The notes beneath the pieces are model-generated. The model was not told the DNA's origin. It worked only from the letters and a program-made list of their open reading frames with translations, and ran no database searches. The position numbers were made by a program, and so were the translations under genes. This document shows, in pieces, positions 37,541 to 48,269 of a stretch of 64,000 nt of DNA; the stretch's first letter is position 1; every line of letters starts with the position of its first letter. Source of the DNA: Rapana venosa (Eukaryota > Mollusca > Gastropoda > Neogastropoda > Muricidae); NCBI GenBank assembly GCA_028751875.1, contig CM054145.1:50037128-50101127 (forward strand). The letters run 5' to 3'.

Positions 37541-38265
37541 TTTGACAGACAAGAAGACAAAGAAGAAGAAAGAAAAGAAGAAAAGATAAAGAAGAAGAAA
37601 AAAGAAAGAAAAGAAAAGAAGAAGGGAAAAAGGAAGTAGAAGAAAAAAAGACAAAAAAAGGGAAAAAGGGAAAAGAAGAAGGAAGAAAGGGATGAAGAAA
37701 GAAAGAAGAAAGAAGAGAAGAGAAGAAGGGGGGGGAGAAGTAGAAGAAGAAGTAAAGGGAAGGAAGAAAGAAAAGAGGAAAGAAAAGAGAGAGAGGGGAG
37801 AGGAAAAGAGAGAGAGAGAGAGAGAGGGGGAGGGGAAAGGGGGAGAGAGGGGGATTGAGAAGAGAAGGGGGGAAGCTACAAGCAAGAAAGTAAATGAAGG
37901 GAAAAGGAAGAAAAAGAAAGAAAGAAAAAGAAAAGAAAAAAGAAAGAAAAAAAAGAGACGGGAGGGCTAGCAAGCAAGAAGTAGAAAAAGGAAAGGGAAA
38001 GGGAAAGGGAAAGGGAAAGGGGGAAAAAAAGAAAGAAAGAAAGAAAAAAAAAAAAAGAAAAAAAAAAGAAAAGGGGAGAGAAGAGGAGAGAGAGAGAGAG
38101 GGGGAGAAAAGGGAGAGAGAGAGAGAAAAAGGGGAGAGAGGGGAGAGAAAAAGGGGGGGAGGAAGCTAGCGAGCAAGCAAGCACAAACTAAAGGGGGGAA
38201 AGGGAAAGGGAAAGAAAGAAAAAAAAGACGGGAAAGAAAGACAGAAAGAAAGACAGAAGAAATTT
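37541..38265. repeat. Long purine-rich (GA) tract, ~700 bp
   Basis: The plus strand is almost entirely A and G, built from (GA)n, (GGGAAA)n near 37,992-38,020 and (GAAA)n. A short non-purine block, gaagctacaagcaag-like or agggctagcaagcaag-like, recurs at about 37,871, 37,963 and 38,161, each time followed by a gaaa/ggga-rich segment, so the tract has a coarse tandem structure. Serine/leucine/phenylalanine-rich and lysine/glutamate-rich frames through it are artefacts of composition. Such tracts can adopt triplex forms, but their exact length here is unreliable because of poor consensus. Confidence 0.85.
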
Positions 38266-38599
38266 TATGCCCTTTGTACCCATCTTAAATTAGTTGCGGG
38301 GTGCTTTTTTAAAAAAATCTGATAAAATCGTTTGATCCAGGAAAAAGTAACTGATGGAACTGCGGGCTGCCCCAAAGGGAAACTGCCCTTGGGAAAGAGC
38401 AGGATGTTTTTTTGTTGGCTTTTGTTTGTTTGGGTTTGGGTTTGGGGTTTTGGTGAGGGTTTTTTTTTGGTGTCTTTTTCTTTGTTTTTTCTTTTTTCTT
38501 TCTTTTTTTTTTTTTTTTTTTTTGGGGGGGGGGGGATCGTTTTTTCGCTCGGAGAACCAACAAGAAAATTGAGAGCAGTCAAGGCTTTTAAAAGGAAAG

Positions 38600-38970
38600 G
38601 GTGTCTTCGCCAAACCCCTGAAACTTCACTGGCACGCTTTTGTCACCAACGGGGAAGGGGCCAAAGCGAAACGGCTTTTTAACAACATTGGGGCCCGAAA
38701 AAAAACAGCGGGGGTTTTTTGGGAGGTGGCTGGGAAAACCTCCCCGTGGGCAAGAACAGATCCCTCTTTACTGCCTGAATGGGCACCCCGGGAAGAAAAA
38801 AAGGAGGCAGACCACTCGGCACTTGGAGGGGACAGCGAGGAGGAAAATGAGAGGACGGGCAAGACCTGGAATAAATTTGGCGGGCTTCCCCAAGACAAAA
38901 AAGGCCCGGGGAGGATTTTTTTGGGCCCCTTTTTTCCCCGGCACGGGGATAAAGGGGGAGTAATTTAAGA
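38600..38970 (+). mobile_element. LINE 3' end fragment (C-terminal codons)
   Basis: Frame-hopping translation resembles the C-terminal block of APE-type LINEs. A LNGHPGKKKRRQTT segment (about 38,770-38,815, family pattern GKRKRGRP.TTWR) is followed by GKTWNKFGGLPQDKKG (about 38,855-38,905), which aligns with the family pattern TW..L..LAQDR..WR, and then FF..HGDKG near the stop. Homopolymer errors shift the frame at least twice. No upstream RT domain is readable in this stretch. Clade not assigned. Confidence 0.6.
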
Positions 38971-39094
38971 AAGAAAAAGTTTTTTTCGATGTTCGGGGGC
39001 TAGACCCGAAAGGCCCACCAATCATGATATTGTTGGCTATGGCTTTTGGGTTTTACCCTCCACCATTTATCTAGAAAATTTCCCGACTTCCAAA

Positions 39095-39300
39095 GGGTGT
39101 TTAAACACAAACATTGAAATACAGGGCGTTTTTTTTTAATTTTGTAAACCGTTCCTACTGGCACAAATGGCCTACTCTTCCAAAAAAGGGGGAAGGGGTT
39201 TTTAACGTGGGGGCAAGATGATCTGCGTGCTTTCCCGAATATACACGGCCCCGGGATACAATCTTTGGTAGGGCTTTGACTTTCGGGTTCGTTTACTCCT
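39095..39300 (-). mobile_element. tRNA-type SINE body, minus strand, degraded
   Basis: Read on the minus strand it follows the SINE at 47,335-47,706: a tttggggag- or gatgagac-like start is lost, but cggggccgtgtatattc, gcacgcagatcatcttgccc, cacgttaaaaa, a cccccttttt / tggaagagtaggccattt segment and tttacaaaattaaaaa are recognisable in order. The sequence is homopolymer-inflated like its surroundings. Confidence 0.65.
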
Positions 39301-39934
39301 CAAACGGGGAAAAGAAAGGGCAAAGGGGGGAAATTTCAAACCCCAAAGACCCTCAGGGCTTACTTGTTGGGCAGGTGGGGTTTTAACCCCCTTTCCTTTC
39401 TTGGTAAGCAATTGGATTTGGTTTTAAAAAACATTTTTTTTTTTTTAAAATGGTTGTATGTTTATTCCAAACGTTTTTTCTACTTTTTTTTTTGGGTTTT
39501 TTTTTTGTCTTCCTTTTTCTTCATTTTTTTTCCATTTTTTCTTTTTTTTTTCTCCTTTTTTCCCTTTCCCTTTTTTTTTTTAAATTCCCTTTTTTCCCCC
39601 CCCCCCGTGGGTTTCCCCGGGGTACCCCTTACAAGTGAGAAATTTGCAAAAATAGGACCCCTGCTCTCCAACCACTTTGTCGAAAAGAGGCGACTAAGGG
39701 GGGAACCCTTCCCCCGGGTTTGGGGGGTTTGGGGCACAGGGTTTAAAAACCCCTTTTCCCGTAAAAAAAAAGAGCAGTTCAGAAACAGCAACAAAAAATT
39801 TACTTATACTTTTGCGTGCAAGGACCCCCGGGTCCAGGGGAGACTGAAAGGAATGCTGACAGCCAAGCCGAGAGGGAAGCTCCCAGCGGGTAAGGGAAAA
39901 AACCCTGAACACCCCCAAAAAACCAAAATTTCAA

Positions 39935-42880
39935 CTGGGACTTTGGGAACGGAGGACGATTTTATGAGAGGGGCAAGCTGGGGGGACAGGTAACTTTTGA
40001 GATGAAAGATTCAACCTCCATGCCCTGGAGTAAGCGAGAGTAGGGGAAAGGTTTTCTGGGGAGTGAAAAACCACCCCCGGAAAAAACCGTCCTCTACTTG
40101 GGAGGGGATGACGACCAGCACCAAGGGATTTGCCTTTCATCCTCAAAAAAGGCTTTGGGAGCGATCCTTATGGGGGGAAGCCCATCAACAGCAAAATAAG
40201 AGTGCGAGACAAAGGGAAGACAATAAACACACCATCATCCATTGTACCACCAACCAACAAAAAACACCCAATGAGAGCAAAATGACTTTTCCACCACTGC
40301 AGCCAGAGAAGAAAAAAAGGGCCCCCCGCCAGCCCCTCATCGCATCAGGGGGGGACCAAATCCCAAGGGGCGGAAGGGGACAACCCCGGATTATGAGAGG
40401 TCAGGGGGAAAACAGGGGGTGGGGAACAGAAATGACAACGGGGAGGGGCCCTTGTGGAGTTCGGGGCCATGAACAACTTTTTTATAGGAGGGACCCTTTT
40501 TCAGGGCACCGGGAAATCCAAAGCGGGGGACTTGGGGTGGGCCCGAATGGGAGAGATAAAACCCAGTTTGGCCCATCTGATGATCAATGGTAAGTGGAGA
40601 CGATCCCCTCCTGGATGTGGAAACCCAAAAGCGAAGTGGGTGCCCGGGAGCGACATCCCCTTTGGTTTGCCCAGCACACACCCAGATGAAAAAAAGAAGA
40701 ACCCAAGACCAACCACTAAAAGCGCGTTTTGATTCCAGCAAATTGGGAACCCAACGTAAAGTCTGCATTCGTAAACGTTTCTGGGAAACAATTCCACATC
40801 CAACAAAAACCGAAGAACCCATACTAGATACGACATGGAACAGATCTGTAAACGAAACACGAGAGCGGGCAAGGACAACATCGGCCGTCAAAAAAAAGAA
40901 GACCAATTTTTGACGGGATACAACAAGGCCCCCAAAAATGCCATCAAAGAAAGGGAGGGGCCCAAAAGGCTTCTGAAAATTTAAAGTCCCCAAACGGCTA
41001 GAGAGAGGCAGGAAGATTTAAATACAGAGGGGCACACGGGAAAAGGGTGAAGAGACTCGCACCCCCGGAAAGAGAGAACCCAAATGGCCCAGCGGGCGCT
41101 GGGGCAAAAGAGGCGGGGGCCCCCAAGGAACCCAAGGGGAGAGTTAAAAAAATTACCAAGAAAAGTATGCAACAAATTAAGAGGAGCGCTTGGGGCCCCA
41201 AAATCAGGGCCAACAAGGGAAACGGGTTGGACAACAGAGAAAGAGCAAAAAGAAAAGGGCTAAAACATTTCCCCGGGAAATTTTCTCAACCGACCCCCAA
41301 CCTAAAACGAGACAGCCGACATCCCGGGAACTACAAAAGACTTGGCATTGACGTAAACCCCCCAACAAAGGAAGAGATAGTGGCTCCCAAATCAAGCCCC
41401 TTTCAAAAATGGAAGTCCACCAGGCGGGGAAAAAACCTTGGGCCCGAACGTTAAAGGGCCCAGATTCTGAATAGAGCGGGACATACTGCAACCACTTTTC
41501 CCACAGTTTGAAAGGAACAACGAGAAATTCCCCTAAAGACGGACCAAGGGAAGTGATATTTAAAAAATTCCCCAAAAAAGGAAACCCCTGAGCGACTGCA
41601 ACAATGGAGGGGAATCATTTTTTGTCGGGCCCAAAGCAAGATCCGGGCCCAAAGGTCATCATCATAAAGAAATCAGAGCTGGGGACGATGTTTTGGGGAA
41701 AGGGGAAACAAGCGGGGTTTCGGGAAAGCAACGGGGATGAAAAAAACCGTTATTCCCCGTCGGGAAAAAAGATCAAACCCATTTCATGGGAGGGGAAAGA
41801 CAATTTGTATGTAACTTTGTGGATTTTCGAAAAGGCATTTGACAGTTTTTACCCGGGGACAAGCCTTTGGAGTACCCCTTCGACACATGGCATCCCATTT
41901 GAAAAATGGTTTCCCCCCCCTTTTCAAAAACCTTTTTTGCAAATTCAGATGTCTTGGGCCAAAAAAACACTATATTTGAAGTCAAGACGGGAAATTTAAG
42001 GGCAAGGTTTTGTGATGTCAGCAGTTCTCTTTTAATCTGGCCATCGATTGGGTGATGAGGAAGACGAAGAAGACCCCCCCAAGAGGGGTTCGTGGAAACC
42101 TGTTCTCAACACTTTGACGACCTTGACTTTGCGGGGTGACCTGGGGTGCTGTCCCACACACACCAAATTTTCCAGGAGAAAAACCAGCAGAATCCAAAAA
42201 TTTTGGACGCAAATGGGGCTTCGTTTTAGCACCCAAGGAAAAAACGGGGACAATGTCGCTCAATGGGGAAACAAAAAACCAGCCCCCGTGAAAAATGAAT
42301 GGAATGACCTGCGCCCGACAGACAATTTACATCCTTGGGAAAAAGCATCAAACCGGGGGGCGGCACAAAAGAAGAAAATCCACAACAGAAGGGGAAGGGC
42401 CCGGGAAAGTGTTTAGGGGGATGAACAATATCGGGAGATCAACTCAGTACCCGCACCAACAACCCAAATTTAAGCTATACCCGAGCTTTTGTTGTGTCTT
42501 TCCTTCCCAATGGTTCTGGTCTGGAGGATACGGAAAATGGATCTTACCCAAAAATTTGATCCTTTTCCCCCCACCATAAAGTGCGGGAAGAATTCTCCGG
42601 GTCTTTTTGGCCCGGGAAGATCTCCATGAAGACCTAAAAACGGGGTGGGAGGAAAAAAATGGGAACCCTAAACCCAGAAGACGGGGGAAAATGGATTGGG
42701 CACATTTCCCCCCGAAGAGAAACAGTCAATTGCAAAACAGCATTGCACTGGGCCCCCCCCAAAGGGAAAGGGGGAAAGAAAGGAAGACCCAAAAGGGAAA
42801 TGGAGAAGAACTGTAAAAGTGGATGAAGGCCATGCAGCAAATCTTGGGGGTCCCGTGACTAAAGGGTTTGGCCCCGAATA
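39935..42880 (+). mobile_element. APE-type LINE, almost full length but frame-broken
   Basis: In shifting frames the whole domain order of an endonuclease-RT polyprotein can be followed. Its N-terminal block is RFYERGKLGGQVTFEMK (about 39,958-40,010). Next come VLYLGGDDDQHQG (about 40,090-40,125), the endonuclease part NNFFIGGTLFQG and LAHLMINGKWRRS (40,470-40,610), FDSSKL and TTWNRS (40,728-40,855), and an RT start block (about 41,340-41,450, KEEIVAP-like). RT motif A is FEKAFD at 41,826-41,843, followed by HGIPFEK (about 41,890). The FADD region is poorly readable (LDDLDFA-like near 42,110). The end has KPAPVKNEWNDLRPTDN (about 42,277-42,330), WIGHI at 42,692-42,706, and GPPPKGKGERKEDPKGKWRR (about 42,752-42,815), matching the GKRKRGRPK.TWRRT pattern. 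Either the copy is old or, more likely, homopolymer errors broke a better copy. Clade not assigned. Confidence 0.85.
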
Positions 42881-43430
42881 GGCAAAAGTTTGGGAAACGC
42901 TTTTTTCTTTCCCTACACCCCTGGGTGAATGGCTAATTAGATGATTATGATTTCCCCCCGTTTTTGGGAAAAATGTTTTGGGGTTGGTTTTTCCCAAAAA
43001 TCTGTATTCTTTGTGGGTTTGTTTGTTGCCGAGTTTTTGGGGGGGGGGGGGGGGGTTGTTCCTGATTGTTTTGTTTTTTTTTTTAAAAAAATTTTTTTTT
43101 CCTCATTTTTTCTTCCTTAGTTAAATTTCCCCCGTTTAGGGGGCCCAGTTTTTTTTTGGTTCAAAAGATTTCCCAAACTTTTTTTTTTTGTTTTAAAAGC
43201 TCTTTCTTTCTTTGGGTTTTTCGTTGTTTTTGTTTTTCCCCGATTTTTTTTGCTTGTTTTGTTGTTCTTTGCCTTTCTTTCTGTTTTTGTCTGTCTGTTT
43301 TTCCTGGTTTTTTTTGACTCGTGGGCGCTTTTTTGCCTTTTAAAATTTTTTCCCTTTTTTCTTTCTTTCTGGGTTCCCCCGTCTGCCTGTCTTTCGTTCG
43401 GTTTGTTTTTGTGAGTTTATTTCCCTTTTT

Positions 43431-43706
43431 AGCACTCGCTTTTCCCCCCGCCAAGTTAAAACAGGTCCCAGGTGGTTACCGTTGGAGGGGGACCGTTTTT
43501 CGCGCCTTGGCTTTAGTTTCAGCCCCCCAGTTCCCCAGCCGTAAATGGGAAACCTTTCCCTCTTTTAAAGGGGCAGGAAGGGGAAAGCAGTGAGGGAGAG
43601 GAGATGGGGACACCCTAAAATGGGTGGGCCCCCAGAAAGGAAAGGGCTCTGACGGGCCTCGCCCCCCCCTACGACCTTATGGTTAAGGGACTCCTTTACC
43701 TTTCTC
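43431..43706 (+). mobile_element. 5S-like SINE, second copy (head truncated)
   Basis: It matches the element at 29,942-30,241 in opposite orientation: agcactcgctt, ccgccaagttaaaacaggtc (5S-like box A), ggttaccgttggagggggac (intermediate element and box C, damaged), gccttggcttt, ccagttccccagccgtaaat, agcagtgagggagaggagat, cctacgaccttat, ggttaagggactcctttacc. The tagctcagtgg head is not readable. Two copies in different contexts show this is a dispersed family. Confidence 0.82.
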
Positions 43707-43791
43707 TTCCCCTTTTTCCCCTTATGTTTTCTTTCTTTTTTTCCCACCCCTTTCCCTTTCCCTTTCCTTTGTGCCTTCTTCTTTCTCTTCC

Positions 43792-43792
<1 letters not shown>

Positions 43793-43849
<57 letters not shown>
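43793..43849. repeat. Homopolymer of 57 C
   Basis: Fifty-seven consecutive C, lying just after the 5S-like SINE and a T/C-rich stretch. Given the surrounding homopolymer inflation, the length is doubtful. Confidence 0.9.
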
Positions 43850-43850
<1 letters not shown>

Positions 43851-44545
43851 TCTTTGCCCCTATATCTCTCTTTCTTTTTTTCTTTCATTTTTATGTCCTC
43901 ACTTTTTGTCCTCCTTCTTAAATTTTATTTCCCCTTTTTTCTTAAATTTTTTTTTGGGGGGGGGGGTGGGGGGGGGGGGGGAGGGGGGAAGGGGGTTCAA
44001 AATCTATATTCCACCCAACAGCCCAATTTAGTGTTTAAGGGGGCATTTTTTAAATGGACAGAACAGGGCCCGGACAGGACAGGGCCAAAAAGGCACAGGG
44101 GGAAATAGTATGCAAGGGGGCCCCAAAACCTTCCTCCCCCCCACCACCCCCCAAAAAAACCAAAAAAGGTTTTAGTGCTAAGTAAGGGGCCTGTCCCCCT
44201 GGGCTTGTCAGCTTCCCCGTAAGCCCAAACCTTCCTTTACCACTGCTGCCCCTTTCAGTCGATGCTAATAAGCCCGGGGAGGCAGGCGGCAAAGGGAGGC
44301 AGACAAAGGGAGGGGGGTTGGTTGGCCTTTTGGTTGGTTCCCTGTCAGTTTAAACCTTTGGGGGAAAAAAATAGCCCAAAAAAAGAAACTGAAGTCAATA
44401 AGGGGGGAAAAGGGAATTTTTGTCGGCTTTTAATTTAAAGTTGCGGGGCGGTTTCTGGGGGGTTTTGTTGCATTCCTTGAGGGGAGAGAGAAGGGGAGAA
44501 AAGAGAGAGAGAGAGATAGAAGGGGAGAGGGGGAGAGGAGAGAGA
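43850..44545. other. Homopolymer-inflated DNA, no gene
   Basis: G-run-rich sequence (43,958-43,990) followed by anonymous DNA with agacagggcccggacaggac-like segments and, at 44,482-44,545, a purine-rich GA tract. I see no coding sequence or known element. Confidence 0.6.
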
Positions 44546-44892
44546 GGGGAGGGAGTGGTGTGGTGGTGTGTGTGTGTGTGGGTGTGTGGTGTGTGTGTGT
44601 GTGTGTGTTTTGTTTGTGTTGTGTGTGTGTGTGGGGTGTGGTTTTGTGTGTTTGGTGTGTGTGTGGGGGTGTGTTTTGGTTTGTGTTTTGGTGTGTGTGT
44701 GTGTGTGCTTTTGTTGTGTGTGTTGTTGTGTGGTGTGTGTGTGTGTGTGTGGTGTGTGGTGGTGTGTGGTGTTTTTTGTTTGGGTTTTGTTGTGTTGGTT
44801 GTGTTGTGTGCTGTGTTTGTGTGTGTGGGTGTGTGGTGTGTTGGTGTGTGTGTGTGTGTGTGGTGTGTGTGTGTGTTGTTTGTTTTGTGTGA
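44546..44892. repeat. Imperfect (GT)n tract, ~350 bp
   Basis: GT dinucleotides are interrupted by extra G or T bases (ggtgtggtgtg, gttttgtg). Long cysteine/valine-rich and threonine/histidine-rich frames here are translations of the repeat. Confidence 0.92.
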
Positions 44893-45507
44893 AAAATTTC
44901 CCTTTTTTCCAGTTTTTGGGTTTTTACGGGGTTTTTTTTTATCCTTTTTCTTTTTGGTTTTCTTTTTGGGAAATTTTTGTGTTTTGGGTTTTTGTTTGAA
45001 TGTTTTTTGTGGGGCTGAGTTTTTAGACGGGGATTTCTTGTGAAACATGACATTCTACTCTGAAAACTGTAAAATCGCAAAGCCCCTGTAACAATGACAT
45101 AGGCTTAGAATGCCAAACAGCATTTGGACATTCGCGCTATGTAGCTTTACGAATTATATTCATGTAAAAATACAGTGTTCCACAGTAAGAGATTTACAGT
45201 TGAAACTTTTACAAAAAGGAGAAGCCTTTTAGCGCAATGTTCACAGCCACGTGCGTGGCTCGAATGTTTCTGAATGAGAGGATGGCTGACAAGGTGTTCT
45301 TTTGTGGAATTAAACATGCTGAGTTCCAAAAAATATTTTTAAAACCGCTTGATTCATCAGCACACTGTTTATTCTTTTTTGTGTTTAGGGGTCTGCTACA
45401 TTTCGTTTAGTTTCAGGGATTTTGTGTTGATTTTGTGGTTTGGGTTTGTTTTTTGATGACCAACGCAGTTTGCACTGGCAGTAGCAAAAGCGTTTGCTGC
45501 TATATAA

Positions 45508-45674
45508 TGATAATAATAATAATAATAATAATTAGTAGTAGTAGTAGTAGTATTATAAATGGAATTTATATAGCGGTTTATCTTGCACAGACAAATCAAA
45601 GCGCTTGCACTCACTCATTCTTACACCGTCATGCAACTAATTGCAATTAATAGTTCTAAAAAAAAAGCCAAATG

Positions 45675-45733
<59 letters not shown>

Positions 45734-45735
45734 AG
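45508..45735 (-). mobile_element. L2-like LINE 3' tail with (CA)n, minus strand
   Basis: On the minus strand the order is (TG)n (complement of the CA run at 45,676-45,731), an anonymous segment of about 50 bp, gcgctttgatttgtctgtgc, aagataaaccgctatataaa, ttccattta, then (ctac/tta)n. This is the same architecture as 2,165-2,330. The protein-coding part is absent, as in a severely 5'-truncated copy. The TA-rich end at 45,508-45,550 is a microsatellite of taa and tag units. Confidence 0.85.
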
Positions 45736-46490
45736 TGTCAATGGTGCAACAAGCATGGAAATACAGGTGTGCTGGTTGTGGATCAGAGCTGAAGAATTGA
45801 AGAAAAGGGAATCCTCTGGAAGAAGTCTGTTCTGTTATTTCCCAGATTGTCCCATGGAGGAACAAAACAACTCTCTCTTTTGGTAAAATGATTTTGGTTG
45901 CAGAATATTCCGATAATACTTTCTGTAATATGTGCAGCCATTTCAAAGAACGCCTGGTGTCTCTCTCTAGGAAGAACCGCTACTACAGCTAAACACAACA
46001 ACGTTTCTTTAACATGTGTTCCTTCAGCTCGTGCATTTGCTTTCCTCTGGCACTGATGCCCTTTCTGTTCTGAATTTTGCCAGTGACGATTTTCTTGTTA
46101 CCGTGAGTTTCTTTTATCCTCCACTAAATGCACAGAACTTTGGCCTATCGCCTTATCGGGAAGAGCCTTAATCGCGGTCTTGTTGAGGGTGTGAAATTCA
46201 TCTTGAACAGGATTTCATTCGTTTTTGTTTGTTTTTTGTTTAACAAATGCGTCACTGCTCGATCGTCTTGTTCAAAAGTAAACTTTAAATTCCTCAACTA
46301 TTGGTTTAAACAAAATTTTATTTTAAAAAGATCATACATATACATTTATGATAGAGCAGCAACAAGTTAAAAGCGTATAATGTGCTCAACAGCGATGAAA
46401 AGTTCAGTCTTTACCTTTGGCAGCTGGTCGCAACTTGACTATTCATTCTTCTGCCACACAGTTGATGTTTAAAAGAAAATTGCAACAACG
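45736..46490. other. Anonymous non-coding DNA
   Basis: No recognisable domain, RNA gene or repeat. Short open frames (80-96 codons at 45,656-46,370) have no motifs. The preceding stretch 44,893-45,507 is also without recognisable content; base quality visibly improves near 45,050. Confidence 0.55.
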
Positions 46491-46494
46491 ATAA

Positions 46495-46850
46495 TGAATA
46501 AACACTTGTGTGCTTTATTTTACATCCAGTCCCTGTGTGCACGCAGTTTTGTAAATTTTGTCATCCGTTTCTAACGGCAACACAATGGTTACTCTCCAAA
46601 AGGTTGAACAGGTTTTAACACACGCGCAAGGTGTTCTGCGTGTGTACGCACACGGGATCTCAGTTAAGAGTTGGACTTTGCATTCAAATCATTCACACGC
46701 ATGCAACCATCCACAAATATCAAGCTAAACAAATGCTTCGTTAAGGCCAACACATTGGACTTTTGACGAGAGCGGATTCGGCATGGACGTTAACTCCAGG
46801 AGGAAATCCCCTCAAACGGGGGCCTTGGTGGTGGCTCGAACCCGGGCTTC
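46495..46850 (-). mobile_element. tRNA-type SINE, minus strand, partial
   Basis: On the minus strand it starts at a box-B-like cccgggttcgagccacc (46,833-46,849), then gaggggatttcctcctggag, ttaacgtccatgc, a short insertion or divergent part, gcacacgcagaacaccttgc, gtgtgttaaaacctg, gattgtaac-like bases, gacaaaatttacaaaactgc and gggactggatgtaaaataaa, ending near a taat-rich tail. The box A part is replaced or too diverged. Same family as 47,335-47,706. Confidence 0.75.
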
Positions 46851-47334
46851 CCAAACTCTGCTGTCTGATCCAGCATCACCTGTCCCCCACAGCTTCTCTC
46901 CCAGCTCCACTGCAGGACATCCCACGTTGACTACCAAAGGTGTGACAGGTGGGGCAGGGTCACGACAGACAGACAGGTGTCTTGAGCACCACCAGTCAGT
47001 GTCACACAACACTCATCAGTGTCCACACCTTCAGCCTGGCGAGATGACGGAAAGAGAATGTCACTATGTTCTAGTCTCTGTCTGAAAAACAGCAACACCC
47101 CATATCTTTCTTGAGGAGAAACCTGCTGTTACTGTGCATGACTACGTGACTAATACGACAAGAGGACGAAGGAAAAAGAACTGGCCTTTAAAGGGGAAGG
47201 AGGGGGTGGTGGTATTCACACAATAGAAAAAATTTGGAAACTCGGGCCCTACCTCTGAAAGGCTAACCTTTAGTGTCTTGGCCCTTGTGCAATCAACCTT
47301 AGGCTGGTTCCACCTGTCAAATACAATTGCAAGA
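46851..47334. other. Anonymous DNA between two SINEs
   Basis: No recognisable gene. An open frame over 46,783-47,085 begins inside the SINE and has no motifs. Confidence 0.5.
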
Positions 47335-47706
47335 TAATATTATTTATTTATTTATTTATTCATTCATTCTTTTATATCGAGATAATGGAATAAGCATTTA
47401 TGTGATTTTTTTTTACATCCAGTCCCCGTGTGTATGCGGTTTTGTAAATGTTGTCATCCGTTCCCCTCCGGCACTCAAGAGCCTACTCTTACGAAAAGCG
47501 GACATGATTTAACGTGTACGCAAGATGTTCTGCGTGTGTTCGCACACGGGGCCTCGGTTTATAGTCTCATCCGAAGGACTTTTGGGGAGAGTGGAGTCTG
47601 CACTGATGTTAACTCCAGGGGAAAATATCCCTCTTGAACGGGAATCGAACCCGGGTCGTCAGATTGCCAGCGCAATGTTCTGACCACTAGGCTATCCCCG
47701 TCCCCC
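47335..47706 (-). mobile_element. tRNA-type SINE, best-preserved full-length copy
   Basis: On the minus strand: gggggacggggatagcctag carries a box A (tagcctagtgg), then gtcagaacattgcgctggca and gacccgggttcgattcccg (box B), a tRNA-like head of about 75 bases. The body reads gagggatattttcccctgga, gttaacatcagtgcagactc, aaaagtccttcggatgagac, tataaaccgaggccccgtgt and gcgaacacacgcagaacatc. It ends with ggggactggatgtaaaaaaa, cttattccattatctcgat and an (aaat)n tail reading toward 47,335. This copy defines the family seen elsewhere in the window. The head is part of a retroposon and not a tRNA gene. Confidence 0.9.
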
Positions 47707-47844
47707 GCATAATATCAGTGCGGTGTCCCAGTGACTCCTTTACCTAGGGCCAGAGTGGAGGTCACAGACAGAAAGACATATTTCCATTTTTCATTCTGAG
47801 GGCACTCTAGTCCTCTTCCCATGACTCAGGCCATGCTCCGACGT

Positions 47845-48240
47845 ACGCCATAACAAAGTGGTTAAAACATTTCCACATCAATCCCATTGGTCCATGAAGT
47901 CGTGGGTTCGAATCCCGGCGGCGTCTGGCGAATTAATGATGGGGATTTTTACTTTCTCCCAAGTCAACTTCAAATGCAGATCTGCCAGTGCTTTAGTTCC
48001 ACATTGTATATATCTACACATATACATAATATACACATTCAGAAGATTAAATATGTACGTTTAAGATCCCGTAACTCATGTCAGCGTGCGGTGGGTTACA
48101 GAAACACGAGCATACCCAGCACATATCCCCGCAGTCGGAATGCGGCTACCTTCATGGTGGGCAAAAACGGTCGCATGCACAAAATATCCAATTGGTGAAC
48201 CTCGGAGTTCTAGCCGAGGAACTAAAACATAAAAAAACAA
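47845..48240 (+). mobile_element. Second SINE family, full length but internally diverged
   Basis: Its tRNA-like head includes aaagtggttaaaac and a clear box B, gtgggttcgaatcccggcgg (47,902-47,921). The body has ttttactttctcccaagtca, acttcaaatgcagatctgcc, agtgctttagttcc, then after an AT-rich insertion gatcccgtaactcatgtcag, cggtgggttacagaaacacg, agcatacccagcac, a tcatggtgggcaaaaacggt segment and gcatgcacaaaatatccaat. I associate this ordered set with a SINE widespread in gastropods. It ends just before the 44-bp minisatellite. Confidence 0.8.
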
Positions 48241-48269
48241 TAGAGGAAAGCCATGCTCTGTTTAGGCCA

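Noticed and set aside
37524..38184. Serine/leucine/phenylalanine-rich long open frames
   Set aside because: These are pyrimidine-strand translations of the long purine tract and disappear as evidence once composition is considered.
44395..45080. Open frames of more than 200 codons on both strands
   Set aside because: They are translations of an imperfect (GT)n tract. The frames overlap on opposite strands and no motif is present.
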